64,000 nt of DNA from Ctenosaura bakeri (Eukaryota > Chordata > Lepidosauria > Squamata > Iguanidae), in NCBI GenBank assembly GCA_948474755.1, contig CAOLHI010000558.1, positions 496,001-560,000 on the forward strand. Reading direction: 5' to 3'. The notes beneath the pieces are model-generated. The model searched no databases and was not told the origin of the DNA. It saw nothing but the letters and a program-made list of their open reading frames with translations. This document shows, one piece after another, positions 1 to 10,254 of this stretch. Made by a program: the position numbers and the translations under genes. Position 1 is the first letter of the stretch; each line of letters begins with the position of its first letter.

Positions 1-4
1 TACA

Positions 5-150
5 ATACCCTAAAGGCACCAGATCCTCTCTTATGTTAGAAGCTAAACAGGGTCAGTCCTGATTAGTGCTTGAATGGGAGACCATCAATGAATATCAGGT
101 GCTGTAGGCTGTATTTTAGAGGAAGGAACTGGCAAAACCACCTCTGCATA
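5..150 (+). mobile_element. 5S-rRNA-derived SINE (5S-Sauria type), 3'-truncated
   Basis: The first about 105 bases follow eukaryotic 5S rRNA, including the internal promoter stretches around GAAGCTAAACAGGGTC and GGGAGACC and the 5S 3' end GGTGCTGTAGGCT. They run into the SINE body GAGGAAGGAACTGGCAAAACC. The characteristic tail is missing after about position 150, whereas the copy at 46708-46930 has it. Substitutions across the 5S part and the joined SINE body show a retroposon, not a working 5S gene. Such 5S-headed SINEs with a Sauria-type tail are known from lizards. Confidence 0.85.
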
Positions 151-159
151 TGACGGGCA

Positions 160-215
160 CAATATATCCACGGGCTTAGCATCCACAAATTCAACCCACT
201 GCAGATTCTTAGCTC
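160..215. mobile_element. Possible Tigger-like (Tc1/mariner) terminal fragment
   Basis: The phrase ATCCACGGGCTTAGCATCC followed by ACAAATTCAACCC resembles the subterminal sequence of Tigger elements, which read roughly CCACGGGTTCAGCATCCAC then AATTCAACC. No TIR end or TA duplication can be located, so this is at most a fragment abutting the 5S-SINE. Confidence 0.35.
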
Positions 216-463
216 AAATGTTATCTCGGATCTTTTTCCAATGTTGAAGAGACTTGGTTCTCCACAAGAAAGTGAAAATATACAACACATGCTTCAAGTT
301 AAGGTGAGATTCTTCTGGAGCTGGCAAAAAATCTCTTTTATTGAAACTTACTCACCAGAGGTTCAGAAGAAATGCTGACATTCTCTGATATATCTCCCTC
401 CAGCAACTGTGCAAGGGATCATAAAAGAGCATATATGCTTACCTGTGCATTTACCTTCTCTAA

Positions 464-644
464 GGGCCTTTCTGCACTACTTTGTTATAGTGCTATTATT
501 CCACTTTCAACATTTGAGGTTTGTTGTTTACTGGTGCCAAAGAGCTCTGTGGACGAAAATTCGAAATGCCCCTCCCTAAACTGCAAACCCCAAGATGTTG
601 AAAGAGGAATAATAGCACTATAACAGTGTAGTGCAAAAAGGCCC
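464..644. mobile_element. Fold-back MITE, PIF/Harbinger-like, type A (about 0.2 kb)
   Basis: A near-complete palindrome: the left arm GGGCCTTTCTGCAC...TTATAGTGCTATTATTCCAC is repeated in reverse complement at the right, ending GTGCAAAAAGGCCC. It is flanked by a perfect 3-bp duplication TAA (461-463 and 645-647). GG(S)CC termini with a TNA duplication point to PIF/Harbinger. There is no coding capacity. It belongs to the most abundant fold-back family in the window (5104, 14248, 44507, 51610, 63186). Confidence 0.75.
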
Positions 645-1140
645 TAATTCTGTATGAGTAAGAGCAAAGCAGTAATTAGCCAGTAACAAATTCTCAGGTT
701 TGTTGTTTTTTTTTTTAAAAAAAACTTGCTATCCATGGTTGCACATGCATGGACTAGACTCCACTGATTATTAGCAAATGCTTTGTATTATGCAATTCAA
801 CTGGCAGAGCATTTGGGAAAGACTATGGAATGCTACAGGTAGCAGCCTGAGAGCAAAGAGCTGATTTTTTCTCTCAACACACCAGAGAGCAGAAATCCCA
901 TTTCACAAATGTTGTCCTGCCACAAGGCTACGAAGGGAGGTGGCATCATTAAAAAGGTAGCTTCACGTAGGCCTCAGACAACTAATGCAAAGATATAGGT
1001 ACTCATAAAGCCAGATGCCTTGGTCAAAAGGAATAATAAACTTAGCTTTCAGTTTTAAGATATCTGGGTTCTGAGTGGCTTCTCTGTGGCTCTTTGACAG
1101 GCTTAGAAGCTCTTGTGCAGTATATCAAATGCCCCTGAGA
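645..1140. other. No gene seen
   Basis: AT-rich DNA with a T8 tract at about 706-714. I see no conserved frame, RNA gene or clear transposon end here. Confidence 0.5.
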
Positions 1141-1149
1141 CATCTTGTG

Positions 1150-1258
1150 CAGATCCTGAAAAATATAACTCTTTTGCACTACAGTTCCCAGTGTCCCACA
1201 GGAAACATGGTGGATTTGGGCAATTCTAGTCCAAAAAAGTAACTTTTTCAAGCTCTAG
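1150..1258 (-). repeat. Diverged MITE, AGAGCTTGGAAAAGTTAC family
   Basis: On the minus strand it reads AGCTTGAAAAAGTTACTTTT then TTGGACTAGAATTGCC, the terminus of a small repeat seen about eight times in this window. The best palindromic copy is at 30050-30147. The far end is not resolved here. Confidence 0.45.
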
Positions 1259-1259
1259 T

Positions 1260-2590
1260 ATTTTGTTTCTCTTCTGGAATCTTGCCTAGGACCCCCTATG
1301 CCAAGAACTTGTGCAAATCACAGCCTGTATACAACCTTTTGAGGCCTTCCTGGGTACTCCCAGTCCCCCCAAGCACCCCCCAAAAGTTTTTACTTGATGA
1401 AACAACCGGAAAGTCACTCACCTGAGGCAGATTAGGCTATTACAAGTGGTTTCATGTGGGCTATCCTCCCACAAACAGCCTTATATGAGCTTAAAATGGT
1501 AGCCACAATGGCCTTCTGTGGCCCTCTGGAGTCTTGGAAGAACCCCAAATGGCAATGTACAACCCTCCGGGCTCTGCAGCACATCATCTTGTACCATACT
1601 TCACACGGCGTATTTAAGCAGCCAATATACAATTCTCACTTGTAGAATGCCATATGGAAGAGAATGGCAGGAGGGCATGGAGGAATTAACTTTTGTCCTC
1701 AGCTGCTTAAATTTATTTTTAGGGGTAGATAACTGTTCAGATCCTGTTTTGATAAAATGGGGTGGGGGGAATGTCCCTGAAGGCATAGTTGAATTTCCAG
1801 GCATCAAAGCCCAAGGGGGCTTAACACTTCTCCCCCCACCAAAAAAAAAGCCAGCTACAATCCTGAGATGATATGGGATATGCACCTAATATTTACTTTT
1901 CTGACTGTGCTCTACATCACAACACACACCTTGTGTTTCTACTACTTGTATTAACAGTGAAGCAAAGTAAATTGAAGCTGATTAAAGACCAAAACTGATA
2001 TTCTGGGATCTCCCACGGTTCTAATTCATAAGTTCCACTCCCTTATCTGCCCAAAGGCAGTAATAAAGACTCAAACTCAATTCATGCCGAGCGCAATTAT
2101 AATCATGTCTGACTAGTCAGGACTGGAAATCCTACTTTGTTCAGTGGGCTTGTCATCCCCAGCAGCTTACTTCCAGGTAAGTGTGAACAGGGCCGTAGCA
2201 GATATAGCTGCTACAGCTGAAAAAAGAGAAATATTTTAACTAGAGGTTTGGAAAAGTTCCTTTTTTGCACAACATTTGCTGCAAGGGTGGGAGAATTTCT
2301 GGAAGCTGTACTCCAAAAGCAAGTTTTTCAATTAATTTAAACCATAGACACAGAAGATCTTTCACTCAAAGGGTGCCTCTAACTGTGCAATTTGATTTAC
2401 ACACATATATTATATCAGGCCTTTTAATGCTTTCAGTGACTTGTCTGCCTTACAATAAATAAATTGTATATAAATTTTAAAAACATCAAATATAGATTGG
2501 CCACTCTCTATTTGGGCATGTGCAAGTTCCTTTCTGTTCACTGTATATACCTGAATGGAATAGATATTACAAAATCACTCGGCATCTCTT
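1260..2590. other. No gene seen; short overlapping ORFs without recognisable domains
   Basis: Frames of 63-117 codons overlap on both strands at 1432-1885 and show no motif I recognise. One passes through a C/A homopolymer stretch around 1831-1849, typical of chance ORFs. I see nothing else that can be supported. Confidence 0.5.
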
Positions 2591-2596
2591 TTCCCA

Positions 2597-2672
2597 TTTA
2601 TTTAGCTGTTACACTTTTGGACCACCCAGTAACTAAAGTTCTCTGGGCAGTGCAAACACATATTAACAATAT
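2597..2672 (-). mobile_element. L2-type LINE 3' tail remnant
   Basis: On the minus strand the bases read CTGCCCAGAGAACTTTAGTTACTGGG and end in TAAATAAATGG. Squamate L2-like LINEs often end in such a pattern: a CGCCCAGAGAGCTTYGG-type 3' UTR followed by an (ATAAATA)n tail. No coding part remains. Confidence 0.45.
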
Positions 2673-3166
2673 CAAAAAGCAACAATAAAGCAATAGCAAT
2701 GAAACAGCACATATGGAAATCAGGATAAAAATAGAAGCAAGAGGTAGCACAGGTGCCTTGTTTTACCTGGAGTCCCCATTGTACCAGGGATGCAAAGCTA
2801 TAGGAAGAGGCCATCTTTTTTGGCAAATGTCAGTATTGTCCCAGGAGACCACATTGTTCTGTGGATGTCTTGCATCACCAGCCTGGACCAATTAATTAAC
2901 AGCCTGGGAGCAAGTTCTGTGGGCAAGACCTGGTATACAAAGATTCCTATCAGGTTTGCTGGAAGGACATGAAAGAGTTCTCCTTAACATTTAGGCTTCA
3001 GCTGCCTTCCCAGCCCATCTCTTGGCCTTATGCTTACATGGAAAGTTTTGGTTTCTGGGAATCATGGGTTTGTATTCTGGTTTTCAAGTCTGCTTCCTCT
3101 TCTTGCCACTGCTTTGGGGCAGATACTGGCTGTGAGCCAGTCATCACTGTTCCAGGATTCCTTTAA

Positions 3167-3597
3167 GGGAGCTTAGGTTGACAAACCCAACTTAGGGGTT
3201 GTGGGACTTGCCAAAGTCCCAGCTGACAGGGGAAGCATGCAATGGCTCACATCCATGTGGGATCCCATTTGCTTTTGCGCCATGCACCCCCCTCCACACT
3301 GGCTGCCTCTGTAAATGAAGGAAGTGTGATGGCCCTGCCTCTTCCTTCCTTCCACAGCGCAGCCAGGTACTTTCCCAGGCCAATGTGCTTCCAGATCCTC
3401 CAAAGACCTGGTAAGTCTGCAATGGTGGCACAATCAAGGGACATTGACAGGGAAAACCCTTCAATGTTTACTCCATGATTGTGCCACCTGGAGACAGGAG
3501 AAGGACAGGACCATGATGACATCACGCATAAACGTTGTTGCACTCCTGTCCTTCTCCCATCCCCATGGCAGGATGACAACATCCCAAGGAAAGGGCC
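3167..3597. mobile_element. Hairpin-rich element, Harbinger-like right terminus
   Basis: The right end CCAAGGAAAGGGCC is followed by TAA (3598-3600), and TAA also precedes position 3167, giving a candidate 3-bp TSD. Inside lies a perfect 14-bp stem, GGAGAAGGACAGGA at 3497-3510 with its reverse complement at 3544-3557, and CTTCCTTCC-type sequence like that in the elements at 5900 and 16554. The left TIR is poorly conserved, so the left border is uncertain. Confidence 0.45.
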
Positions 3598-3600
3598 TAA

Positions 3601-5100
3601 CAGTAAGTATTGAAAGAAGTTCTACTGTTGTTATTGTTTGTACTGAAGCTGATCCTTTTCTCCTGCTTTCAGAAGCAAGCAAATTAGCAGAAGAATAAAA
3701 GAGTCCCAGTCTAGAAATTCCAGCCTATAATACTTCTTTTGCAGTATCCAAACTGGCTATTTGATTTTGTTTGCTCTGACTACAGCATTTGCTGCATTTC
3801 CAGGCTTTTGCTGCCAGGAAATTAAGAAAACCAGAAGGACTAGAAAGAGGAGGTGGGGAGAGGTTAAAAAGTTATCTGCTGACAAAGAGGTGGAACTGTG
3901 GCGTGTGTTTGTGTATATGAGACTCTGTAAGTAGAGTATTGCAAAAAAAAAATGGGGGGGTGTCCTCTTTTATATTGAAGAGGAGCTTCCTCTTCCATAC
4001 ACAGCTCATCCTCCTCTTTTCTTTCCCTAACCTCCCACTCATGGAAGAAGTAAGCAAAATTGAAGCTGGATCATACACAGCTACAGGAACCAATCATAGA
4101 AGTGAGGGATGAGGTATTGGAGTCTGTAATTATGCCTTAATGCAGATAAACAGACTGTGTGTAAATGCCACTATTAAAACACAAATGTGGAAATGGTATG
4201 ATAACGAGCATCAACAATCACCTACCCTCGTGAGAGTGGCTGGAGCAGAATTCAAATAAAGTAATAAAGGATCGGTGTGATAAGGCTCCTATTTCTGTTT
4301 GCTTCTTTCGTTTGTTCAAAAAATTTTGTGTATCTATGTGAGGAGAGGTTTTCCCCTTGCACAGTCTTGAGTTTCATCTGGAAATGAATTGAATCTATTT
4401 AAGTTTCACATCAAAGTAAAGCAGAAAATTTTTTACGGGAATGGTTATAGTGTTGTATTGGGACTTTATTTAAAGCTGGCCTAAGCACTGTGTAGACCAG
4501 TTTGAACCCAGTGTTGGCAAGTTGGATATACATGTCAAATAATTTTAAAAATGACTACTGAGCTATGATTTCTGTAAAGGGGTTGATGGCCTTTGCCAAT
4601 CCTGACCATTTTTACAACCTTTTTTAAACAGTGAACATACTAGCATATTTGCAGCAAAGTTATTACCTATGCTGAATTTCATATGTGACAATACATATGC
4701 ATTTCTTATGCAGAGAGATAAATGTTGGAGTAATCATAAACCACAGAGGAACCAATGGACCAGAAAACAGGACCTTGCACAGCTCACGGTGCTCCATGCT
4801 CAGCAAAGAGTTGGATTCAAAGGAGGATTGTTTTCTTTATAAGAATGTGCAGGATAATAATGTCAATTAAAAAAATGTTTTTTAAAAAATTACCTAGCTA
4901 AACTATCTCATTGGGGGTCTTTACTCATAATACACATTTTCAAATACACAATGGCTGATTAGGCATACATAGTATGATGGCTGCTTCTGTCATGGATTTT
5001 GTATCACGACGGTCATGATTAAATGGTAGCATCCCATTAATAACTGGTGCTTACATAAGGATTTCCCACATTTCCATCCATCTCTTATGCTTCTGTTACT
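3601..5100. other. No gene seen
   Basis: AT-rich DNA with an A9 then G7 run at about 3942-3960. No exon, RNA gene or complete element recognised. Confidence 0.45.
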
Positions 5101-5103
5101 TAA

Positions 5104-5305
5104 GGGCATTTCCACACTATACTGTTATTGTGCTATTATTCCACTTTCAACATCCTGTGGAATTCTGGGGTTTGTAGTTTACTGGGGCCAAAGGGCTCTC
5201 TGGCTGGAAATTCTAAATCCCTTCTGTAAACCACAAACCCCAGGATTCCATAGGAGGTTGAAAGTGGAATAATGGCACTATAACAGCCTAGTACGGAAAT
5301 GAGCC
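5104..5305. mobile_element. Fold-back MITE, Harbinger-like, type A
   Basis: The arms match the type A family: GGGCATTTCCACAC...TGTTATTGTGCTATTATTCC at left, and at right the reverse-complement run ending AGTACGGAAATGAGCC. The centre holds the GGGGTTTGTAGTTT / AAACCACAAACCCC pair. The TSD is blurred (TAA at left, AAG at right), so this copy is older or its ends are altered. Confidence 0.7.
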
Positions 5306-5347
5306 AAGCATTGCTAGTGAAATGTGGGACCTGGATGTGGAGGTGCT

Positions 5348-5540
5348 ATTGTTGTATGCCTTCAAGCCATTTCTGACTTATGGCAACACTAAGGCAAACC
5401 TATCATAGTATTTTCTGGGGCTGAGGGTGTGTGGTGCTTCCAAGGTAACCCAGTGGGTTTTCATGGTGGAACAGGGAATCTAAGCCTGGTCTCCAGGGTC
5501 ATAATCTAATGCTTAAATCGCTATACCATGCTCTCCACAC
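5348..5540 (-). mobile_element. Sauria SINE
   Basis: In the minus orientation this is a tRNA-headed SINE: its head (A box near GGTATAGCG, B-box-like region around 5485) lies at the right. The tail reads CATAAGTCAGAAATGGC and ends in short CAACA units at left. The tail is the region shared with BovB-type LINEs, whose machinery is thought to mobilise the family. Confidence 0.8.
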
Positions 5541-5898
5541 TGCAGCTTCACCACAGAAAATTCTTTTCTCACATTTGCTAAACTGCGTGCTGGAGATCTA
5601 GAGAGGAGTTTGGGATAAGTTTGTTTAATGACAAGAGGCTGATCCCAAACTCTTGGACCATGGAATGCTTCTCAGCCGATAACTCTATTCATTACTGAGA
5701 GTAAAGCCTAATTCTTTGAGATACTAACTTGAAGCACAAAGGAGAGGGAGAGGCTGGGAGAATCCCAGAGATCTACATCACAATCCTCCCCCGGGGACCG
5801 GAACAGCAAAAAAAAAAAGCATACTACATTGCAAAATAAATCTTGGTATTAATAGTCCAAAGAGTGGCTGGGTGCTGGTGTTGCGAAATGTGAGATTT
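5541..5898. other. No gene seen
   Basis: Unremarkable DNA with an A11 run at about 5808-5818. The 85- and 175-codon minus-strand frames starting nearby run into the GC-rich element at 5900-6319 and are best read as chance frames. Confidence 0.5.
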
Positions 5899-5899
5899 A

Positions 5900-6319
5900 G
5901 GCCCTTTTCGCACTGCATTTTCCATGCGAAAGGGCACCTGGAGCGTCGTGTGATTGTGAGGAGCAATCTGCATGACGCACTCACAATTGTGTGATGCTCC
6001 AGGGGCCGGCAGGTGCCGATCACGCACCTTTTCATTTTCGGCTAGAAGCCAAAAATGGTGCATGATTACGCATTGCTCCTGGGCCCCACACACACTTACC
6101 TGGCATGCGGAGCCTCCGGAGCCACACTGGTCATGCTTCCTGCCCCAGCACAGCCTGGGAAGGTCCCAGGCTGCGCTGCGGAAGGAAGAGGTGGGGCTCT
6201 CATGTGAGCAGCAGCTCATGCAGAGCCGAAGGACCCCGGACGGGAGAGCCTCTCGCTGGAGGCTGCTTGTGCAATCCCTGCACCCCAGCGCTGGAAAAAG
6301 GTAAGGTGCGGAAAGGGAC
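5900..6319. mobile_element. GC-rich hairpin element, Harbinger-like termini, type C (about 0.42 kb)
   Basis: It starts GGCCCTTTTCGCAC and ends GTGCGGAAAGGGAC, and these ends are inverted repeats. The flanks TTA (5897-5899) and ATA (6320-6322) are a 2-of-3 match for a TNA duplication. A strong internal hairpin pairs CAGCACAGCCTGGGA with the GC-rich strand near 6160-6190. The CpG-rich interior opens frames of up to 175 codons on both strands, without recognisable domains. A diverged relative is at 16554-16950. Confidence 0.65.
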
Positions 6320-6640
6320 ATAGTAATGGATCTCTCTAGCAGTGTAATCATATTGGCAAATCAAAAGATGAACAACAATCAGTCCCATGCCTACTTCCCA
6401 CAAGGTCTATCAGAGAAAGAAAACTAGCTTATTCTTCTTTGTAAATACAAGCTGTAAATAAAGCCACAGCTTCACTTACAAATTACTTGTTCATAATCAA
6501 ATAATGGTCTAATAGGAAAGGGAGAAGAGGAAATGGTTTAAAGTTAGATTGATGCAGGAAGAGAGTGGGTGTGGCAAAGCAAGAAGTCTGTAATTATGGA
6601 AATTAGCAGCCAAGGAGCACAGGCATGTAAAGATTGATAA
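6320..6640. other. No gene seen
   Basis: AT-rich intervening DNA. The last 8 bases form the left target duplication of the hAT element that follows. Confidence 0.5.
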
Positions 6641-7621
6641 TAGGAATGGGCCAACCGAATCCTGAAATCTTTGGCAGAGATTCAAGGTTCAGGAATCCGA
6701 ATCCTGTACCAAAATAGGCAAACAGAATCTTTCGAATTCGCCACTCAAACAGTTTCTTGGCGACCGGGACGCCTGAAAACCTGGGAGACTAGGACACTTG
6801 AAAACTCGGGACCAGGATGGGATCCCGCACCTTACATGTTTCCCCACCCAACATGGGCACGAGTGATTGGCCGGCAGACCGGCATAAAGCCTCGCACGCA
6901 CTGGAGGCCGCCATTTTTCCCTCCTGCTGCCTGTGTTCCCAGTGCTGCCTCTCCCTGCTGTGGGATAGAGATTGGGAGGTGAGGGACAGAGGAGCTGAGT
7001 CCCAAACTGAGTTTGTGTGGGGGTCTAGGAGCTTGTGGGAATGTCCCAGGGGGTTCCAAAGACTGCAAAAGGGTTCAGGGGTTCCATGAAAGCCATGCCA
7101 GCCATACTTTCCCCTTCACCAGCTTTCTTTGGTCAGTTCTGAGACTAAGATTGTCATGATGCCACTTCTTCTCTTAGTTTCTGTGTCTTGAATACATGAA
7201 TACTTCAGTTAACCCATTTTTAAGCTCCCTTTTAGAAAGTATTTTTATGCTTCTCAACCTTGTTTCCTCTTTTTCCTCTGTCTAGCTGCAAGTTTATAAG
7301 CAGCATTGCCATTGGAAAGGTTGCAAGGGAGAGCGGGAAAAATACAGACTTTTGGTCTTGTGTTGCAGCAGCATGTCTGTGGTAAACAATGAATGCCAAA
7401 AAACTTGAGCTGGGAAAGAATGGAATTCTACTCTAGCTGATTCTATAGGAGGAGTGTGTGTTGCCTACAACAAACAAGGTGAATAGTAGCTGCCTCCAGA
7501 ATCGTTTATTGAGCAAGCATTAATCTGTATTATTTTTTGATTTGAGACTGGAGGGTAGGGATTGGGAATTGTTGAGACAGACCTAGAGATTTGTCTTGAG
7601 TGTCCCTTGCAGGACTTGAGA

Positions 7622-7728
7622 GTAGAGAATTGATTGGACTATTTATTTTATTTTATTTTATTTTTTTTATTTGTATCCCGTCTCTCCATATGGATCGAGG
7701 CGGTGAACAACTTACAAATAGCATGTAT
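7622..7728 (-). mobile_element. L2-type LINE 3' tail inside the hAT element
   Basis: On the minus strand it reads CCGCCTCGATCC then GAGAGACGGGATACAAATAAA, followed by a (TAAAA)n tail (7625-7668). This is the usual 3' end of squamate L2-like LINEs. It interrupts the hAT interior, so it inserted after that hAT family member formed. Confidence 0.6.
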
Positions 7729-7774
7729 TTCGAAACATTTCTATACATGCCCCCTACAAGCTGGGTACTCATTT

Positions 7775-7945
7775 TACTAGAGGTTTGTTTGTGTGTATGT
7801 GTGTGTGTTTAAGTGCTTTCTTTGTTGCAGGACTTGAGACTTGACTCTTGAGACTGCAGGGTGCAGAACTGAGATTGGACTAGAGGCTGTTTGTTTGTTT
7901 GTATGTTTTAAGTGCCTTCCTTGTTGCAGGACCTGAGACTTGACT
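7775..7945 (+). repeat. Tandem repeat, 99-bp period
   Basis: GTTGCAGGACTTGAGACTTGAC recurs with a 99-bp spacing (GTTGCAG at 7824 and 7923), preceded each time by ACTAGAGG-TTTGTTTGT. A further, partial unit near 7600 (CTTGCAGGACTTGAGAG) lies on the other side of the L2 tail. A (GT)n run at 7786-7809 sits inside one unit. Confidence 0.65.
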
Positions 7946-8028
7946 GGAAGGTACAGTCTTCTTGAGATTTCAAGGACAGCTGAACATTTCTTTGCATCGC
8001 TCCCTTGCAAAGCTCTTCAGACACAATT

Positions 8029-8116
8029 CTGGGGTTTGTAGTTTTACAAGGGGTCACAGCCTTCTCTGACAAAGTGTGCTGGTGCATCAGCAAACTACAA
8101 ACCCCAGGATGCCAGA
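8029..8116. repeat. Small fold-back derived from a type A MITE centre
   Basis: ATTCTGGGGTTTGTAGTT at left pairs with AACTACAAACCCCAGGAT at right. These are the central arms of the type A fold-back family, but the outer GGCCATTT ends are missing. It lies inside the hAT element at 6641-8494. Confidence 0.55.
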
Positions 8117-8174
8117 AGGACCTATGCAAAGAAAAGCTGGTTTTGACCTGGATTGTCTTTGTACTGTAATACGT

Positions 8175-8241
8175 GGCCCTGTTTACACAGGCAGAAAAAT
8201 GTGGGATTAATCCACATTTCCCTGCCTGTGTAGAAAGGGCC
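8175..8241. repeat. 67-bp fold-back, GGCCCT ends
   Basis: Two arms of about 33 bases, GGCCCTGTTTACACAGGC and its approximate complement GCCTGTGTAGAAAGGGCC, meet at GGGATTAATCC. It would form one long hairpin with almost no loop. The ends resemble the Harbinger-like group, but no convincing 3-bp duplication flanks it. Confidence 0.55.
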
Positions 8242-8264
8242 TTCATGTCATTTTCAGTCTGGGG

Positions 8265-8385
8265 GGATCCTGAGGCAAAACTATGACAATTTGTCCTGGC
8301 CAGATTTCTTCAGAGGGAGGTTTGCCTTTGCCTAGGCTTTTGCTAAGGCTAAGAGAGTGTGTCTTGCCCAAGATTATCCTTCTTT
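8265..8385 (-). mobile_element. Sauria SINE fragment inside the hAT element
   Basis: CTTCAGAGGGAGGTTTGCC, then GGCTAAGAGAGTGTG and TTGCCCAAGATTAT, match the body of the Sauria SINEs at 37447 and 58513 in minus orientation. Both SINE ends are missing. Confidence 0.6.
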
Positions 8386-8504
8386 CCCTTGCTTTTTAAA
8401 CGGATTCAAAAGATTCGAGATTCGTGAGATTTGTGGATTCCCAGAACCTTCCAGGGATTCGGATTCGGAAAATTCTGGATTCGACCCATCCCTAGTTGAT
8501 AATA

Positions 8505-9330
8505 CTGACAAGAAGCCTAATCTTGTGTCTTGCTTAACAGGAGCAGGTACAGTGCCAGCTCTCTGTGGCTCTGGTTACGTGTGGCCACATTTGGATCAGG
8601 ATCCACATGATTGAAAACTGCTTCATGCACATGCAGGCACACACATACACAGTCAAATAATCCACATAGCCTTTCAGGGAGAAGACTCTTCAACTCTTCT
8701 CTGTGGCTGCTGGTCACATGCTCTGGGGTTTTTCTAATGTGCAAGGTTTTGTTTGTACTGAGGACTTTGAAACTATATTGTCCAGATGCAGGTTTGCCAA
8801 CTGAGATGAGGCCTGTGCAGCAAAGATTTTCAGAATGTTCCAAATGACAGATTTCCTCTTCGCACTTTTTCCACATGAAGAAATTAGCTCCGAAGTATAA
8901 TAAAAGACATACTATGTTATGCTGTCCTTTAATTTAATGTAATCACAAAACAACAGTTGACTAATTTCAATAAGGTGACTCCAGAGCAACTATACTGTAT
9001 GCTTTGTTTTTGCTATTGGAAAAACAACCAGATGCTGTAGCTATTACATTTAAAAAAAACAACAACAACAGCTGGCACAACCCACTGAAACATATTTGTC
9101 TTTGTTGTTGCAGGCATCCAGAGGATTTAACTAGAGCTTGAGCAAGTTCCTTTTTGGAATACACCTCCCACAACTGTGCCACTGGCATGCTGACTGGAGA
9201 ATTCTGGGAGAAATATTTCCCAGTTACCATTAAGTAACATTTTCAAACTTTATCTTTAACTCTGCTCTTTTGAGTAACAACACACTGATCAATTTCACAG
9301 AGACACCAACTTTGGCCAGGCCAGAGGTTT
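8505..9330. other. No gene seen
   Basis: AT-rich DNA with an A7(CAA)n run at about 9053-9068. A 119-codon minus-strand frame at 8517-8876 has no recognisable motif and is taken as a chance frame. Confidence 0.45.
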
Positions 9331-9338
9331 AAACAGGT

Positions 9339-10250
9339 TGTTACCCTGATTTCTGGGGTCCCGTGGGGGACACCTCAATGTGCTCCAATTATTGGGGGAA
9401 TGGGAATTAGCAAGAGCACAAGCTAAGCAATGCAAGAGGCAGGGCAACCTAGCGAGAGCTTGAACCCAATGTTTAGGGGGTCAGGCCGAGTCAATAATCA
9501 AGCAGAAGTAAATAATAATTGTTTTTCTTTATTTTGAAACACAGTCAAAACGTATGTATGCAATCACTCACACAGACCTAGCGAAAGAAAGGTAGGAGTT
9601 GGATAGAGGGTTCTAAGAGGGATTTTTCAGGGGAAATACTACACCTGATCCTGTAGCCCGGGTAATCAGAAGAAAAGACAGTTGAAGCGGAGCTTCTCAA
9701 CACATGGGAGCTGAGGGGAAGGCTCGTCGAACAGAGTGGCAGCAAGGCGGGATGGAAGTCAGAGCGATCCGAAGAAGTGCTCAAAATCAGGGGGTCTTAT
9801 AGGGGAAAATATGCCTGTAGGCTAGTCCGTTCCCGGGGAAACAATGGGTTTCGGGCTGGAGACAAAGCCTCCGAAAGGTCAGTATTTAGCATGATTGAAT
9901 TATGACAGAGTTGTCAATAGCGCAGATGGTATGCAAGCGTGGAGTGCTTGACAGTTGGTTATTCGGCTCGTCAAGCTGCCTGCTTGGGGCAGGGAGTCTT
10001 TTGTAAGCTGCGTGCATACATAATGTGATCTTAAAGTGTACTTGCCTGGAGATCTCCTGAAGCTGCAGTCCGGCAATTACTGGCCTGCCTGGATTTGTTT
10101 GTATTGTTCAGCTATTTTCAGCCATGCCCGCGTGCATGCTTGTTCGGGGGCCTCTCAAGCACGTGGAAAGGAGCAGTATGGGAAGGCCAAATTCTTGATA
10201 TCAAATGATATCTAATATACCACAGTCCTGGACTAGAAACTACAGTAACA
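9339..10250 (-). mobile_element. Solo LTR, 912 bp (LTR family 1)
   Basis: The ends are TGTTAC...GTAACA, flanked by the 4-bp duplication AGGT (9335-9338 and 10251-10254). Read on the minus strand, a TATA-like CTATAAGAC (9794-9802) precedes an AATAAA signal (9528-9533), the normal LTR order. The 909-bp LTR at 48377 shares the right-hand portion after AATAAA and both ends, and the LTR at 26098 is related. No gag/pol sequence adjoins it, so it is the product of LTR-LTR recombination. Whether the parent was an endogenous retrovirus or a Gypsy element cannot be told from the LTR alone. Confidence 0.8.
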
Positions 10251-10254
10251 AGGT

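Larger units (their letters stand above)
6641..8494 (+). mobile_element. Non-autonomous hAT-like element, TAGGGATGGG family
   Basis: The left end TAGGAATGGGCC and right end GACCCATCCCTA are inverted repeats. An 8-bp duplication with one mismatch, ATTGATAA (6633-6640) and GTTGATAA (8495-8502), fits hAT integration. Subterminal sequence is full of ATTCGGATTCG-like units. The outer about 100 bp at each end match, in reverse order, the ends of the element at 26173-27595, so both are one family in opposite orientation. The interior differs and here includes an L2 tail (7622-7728), a 99-bp tandem repeat, two fold-backs and a SINE fragment. No transposase is seen. Confidence 0.8.

Noticed and set aside
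5..110. Functional 5S rRNA gene
   Set aside because: Several substitutions in 5S positions and direct fusion to a SINE body show a retroposon.
5824..6351. 175-codon minus-strand ORF
   Set aside because: It is made by the CpG-rich type C element; both strands are open over the same bases and no motif is visible.
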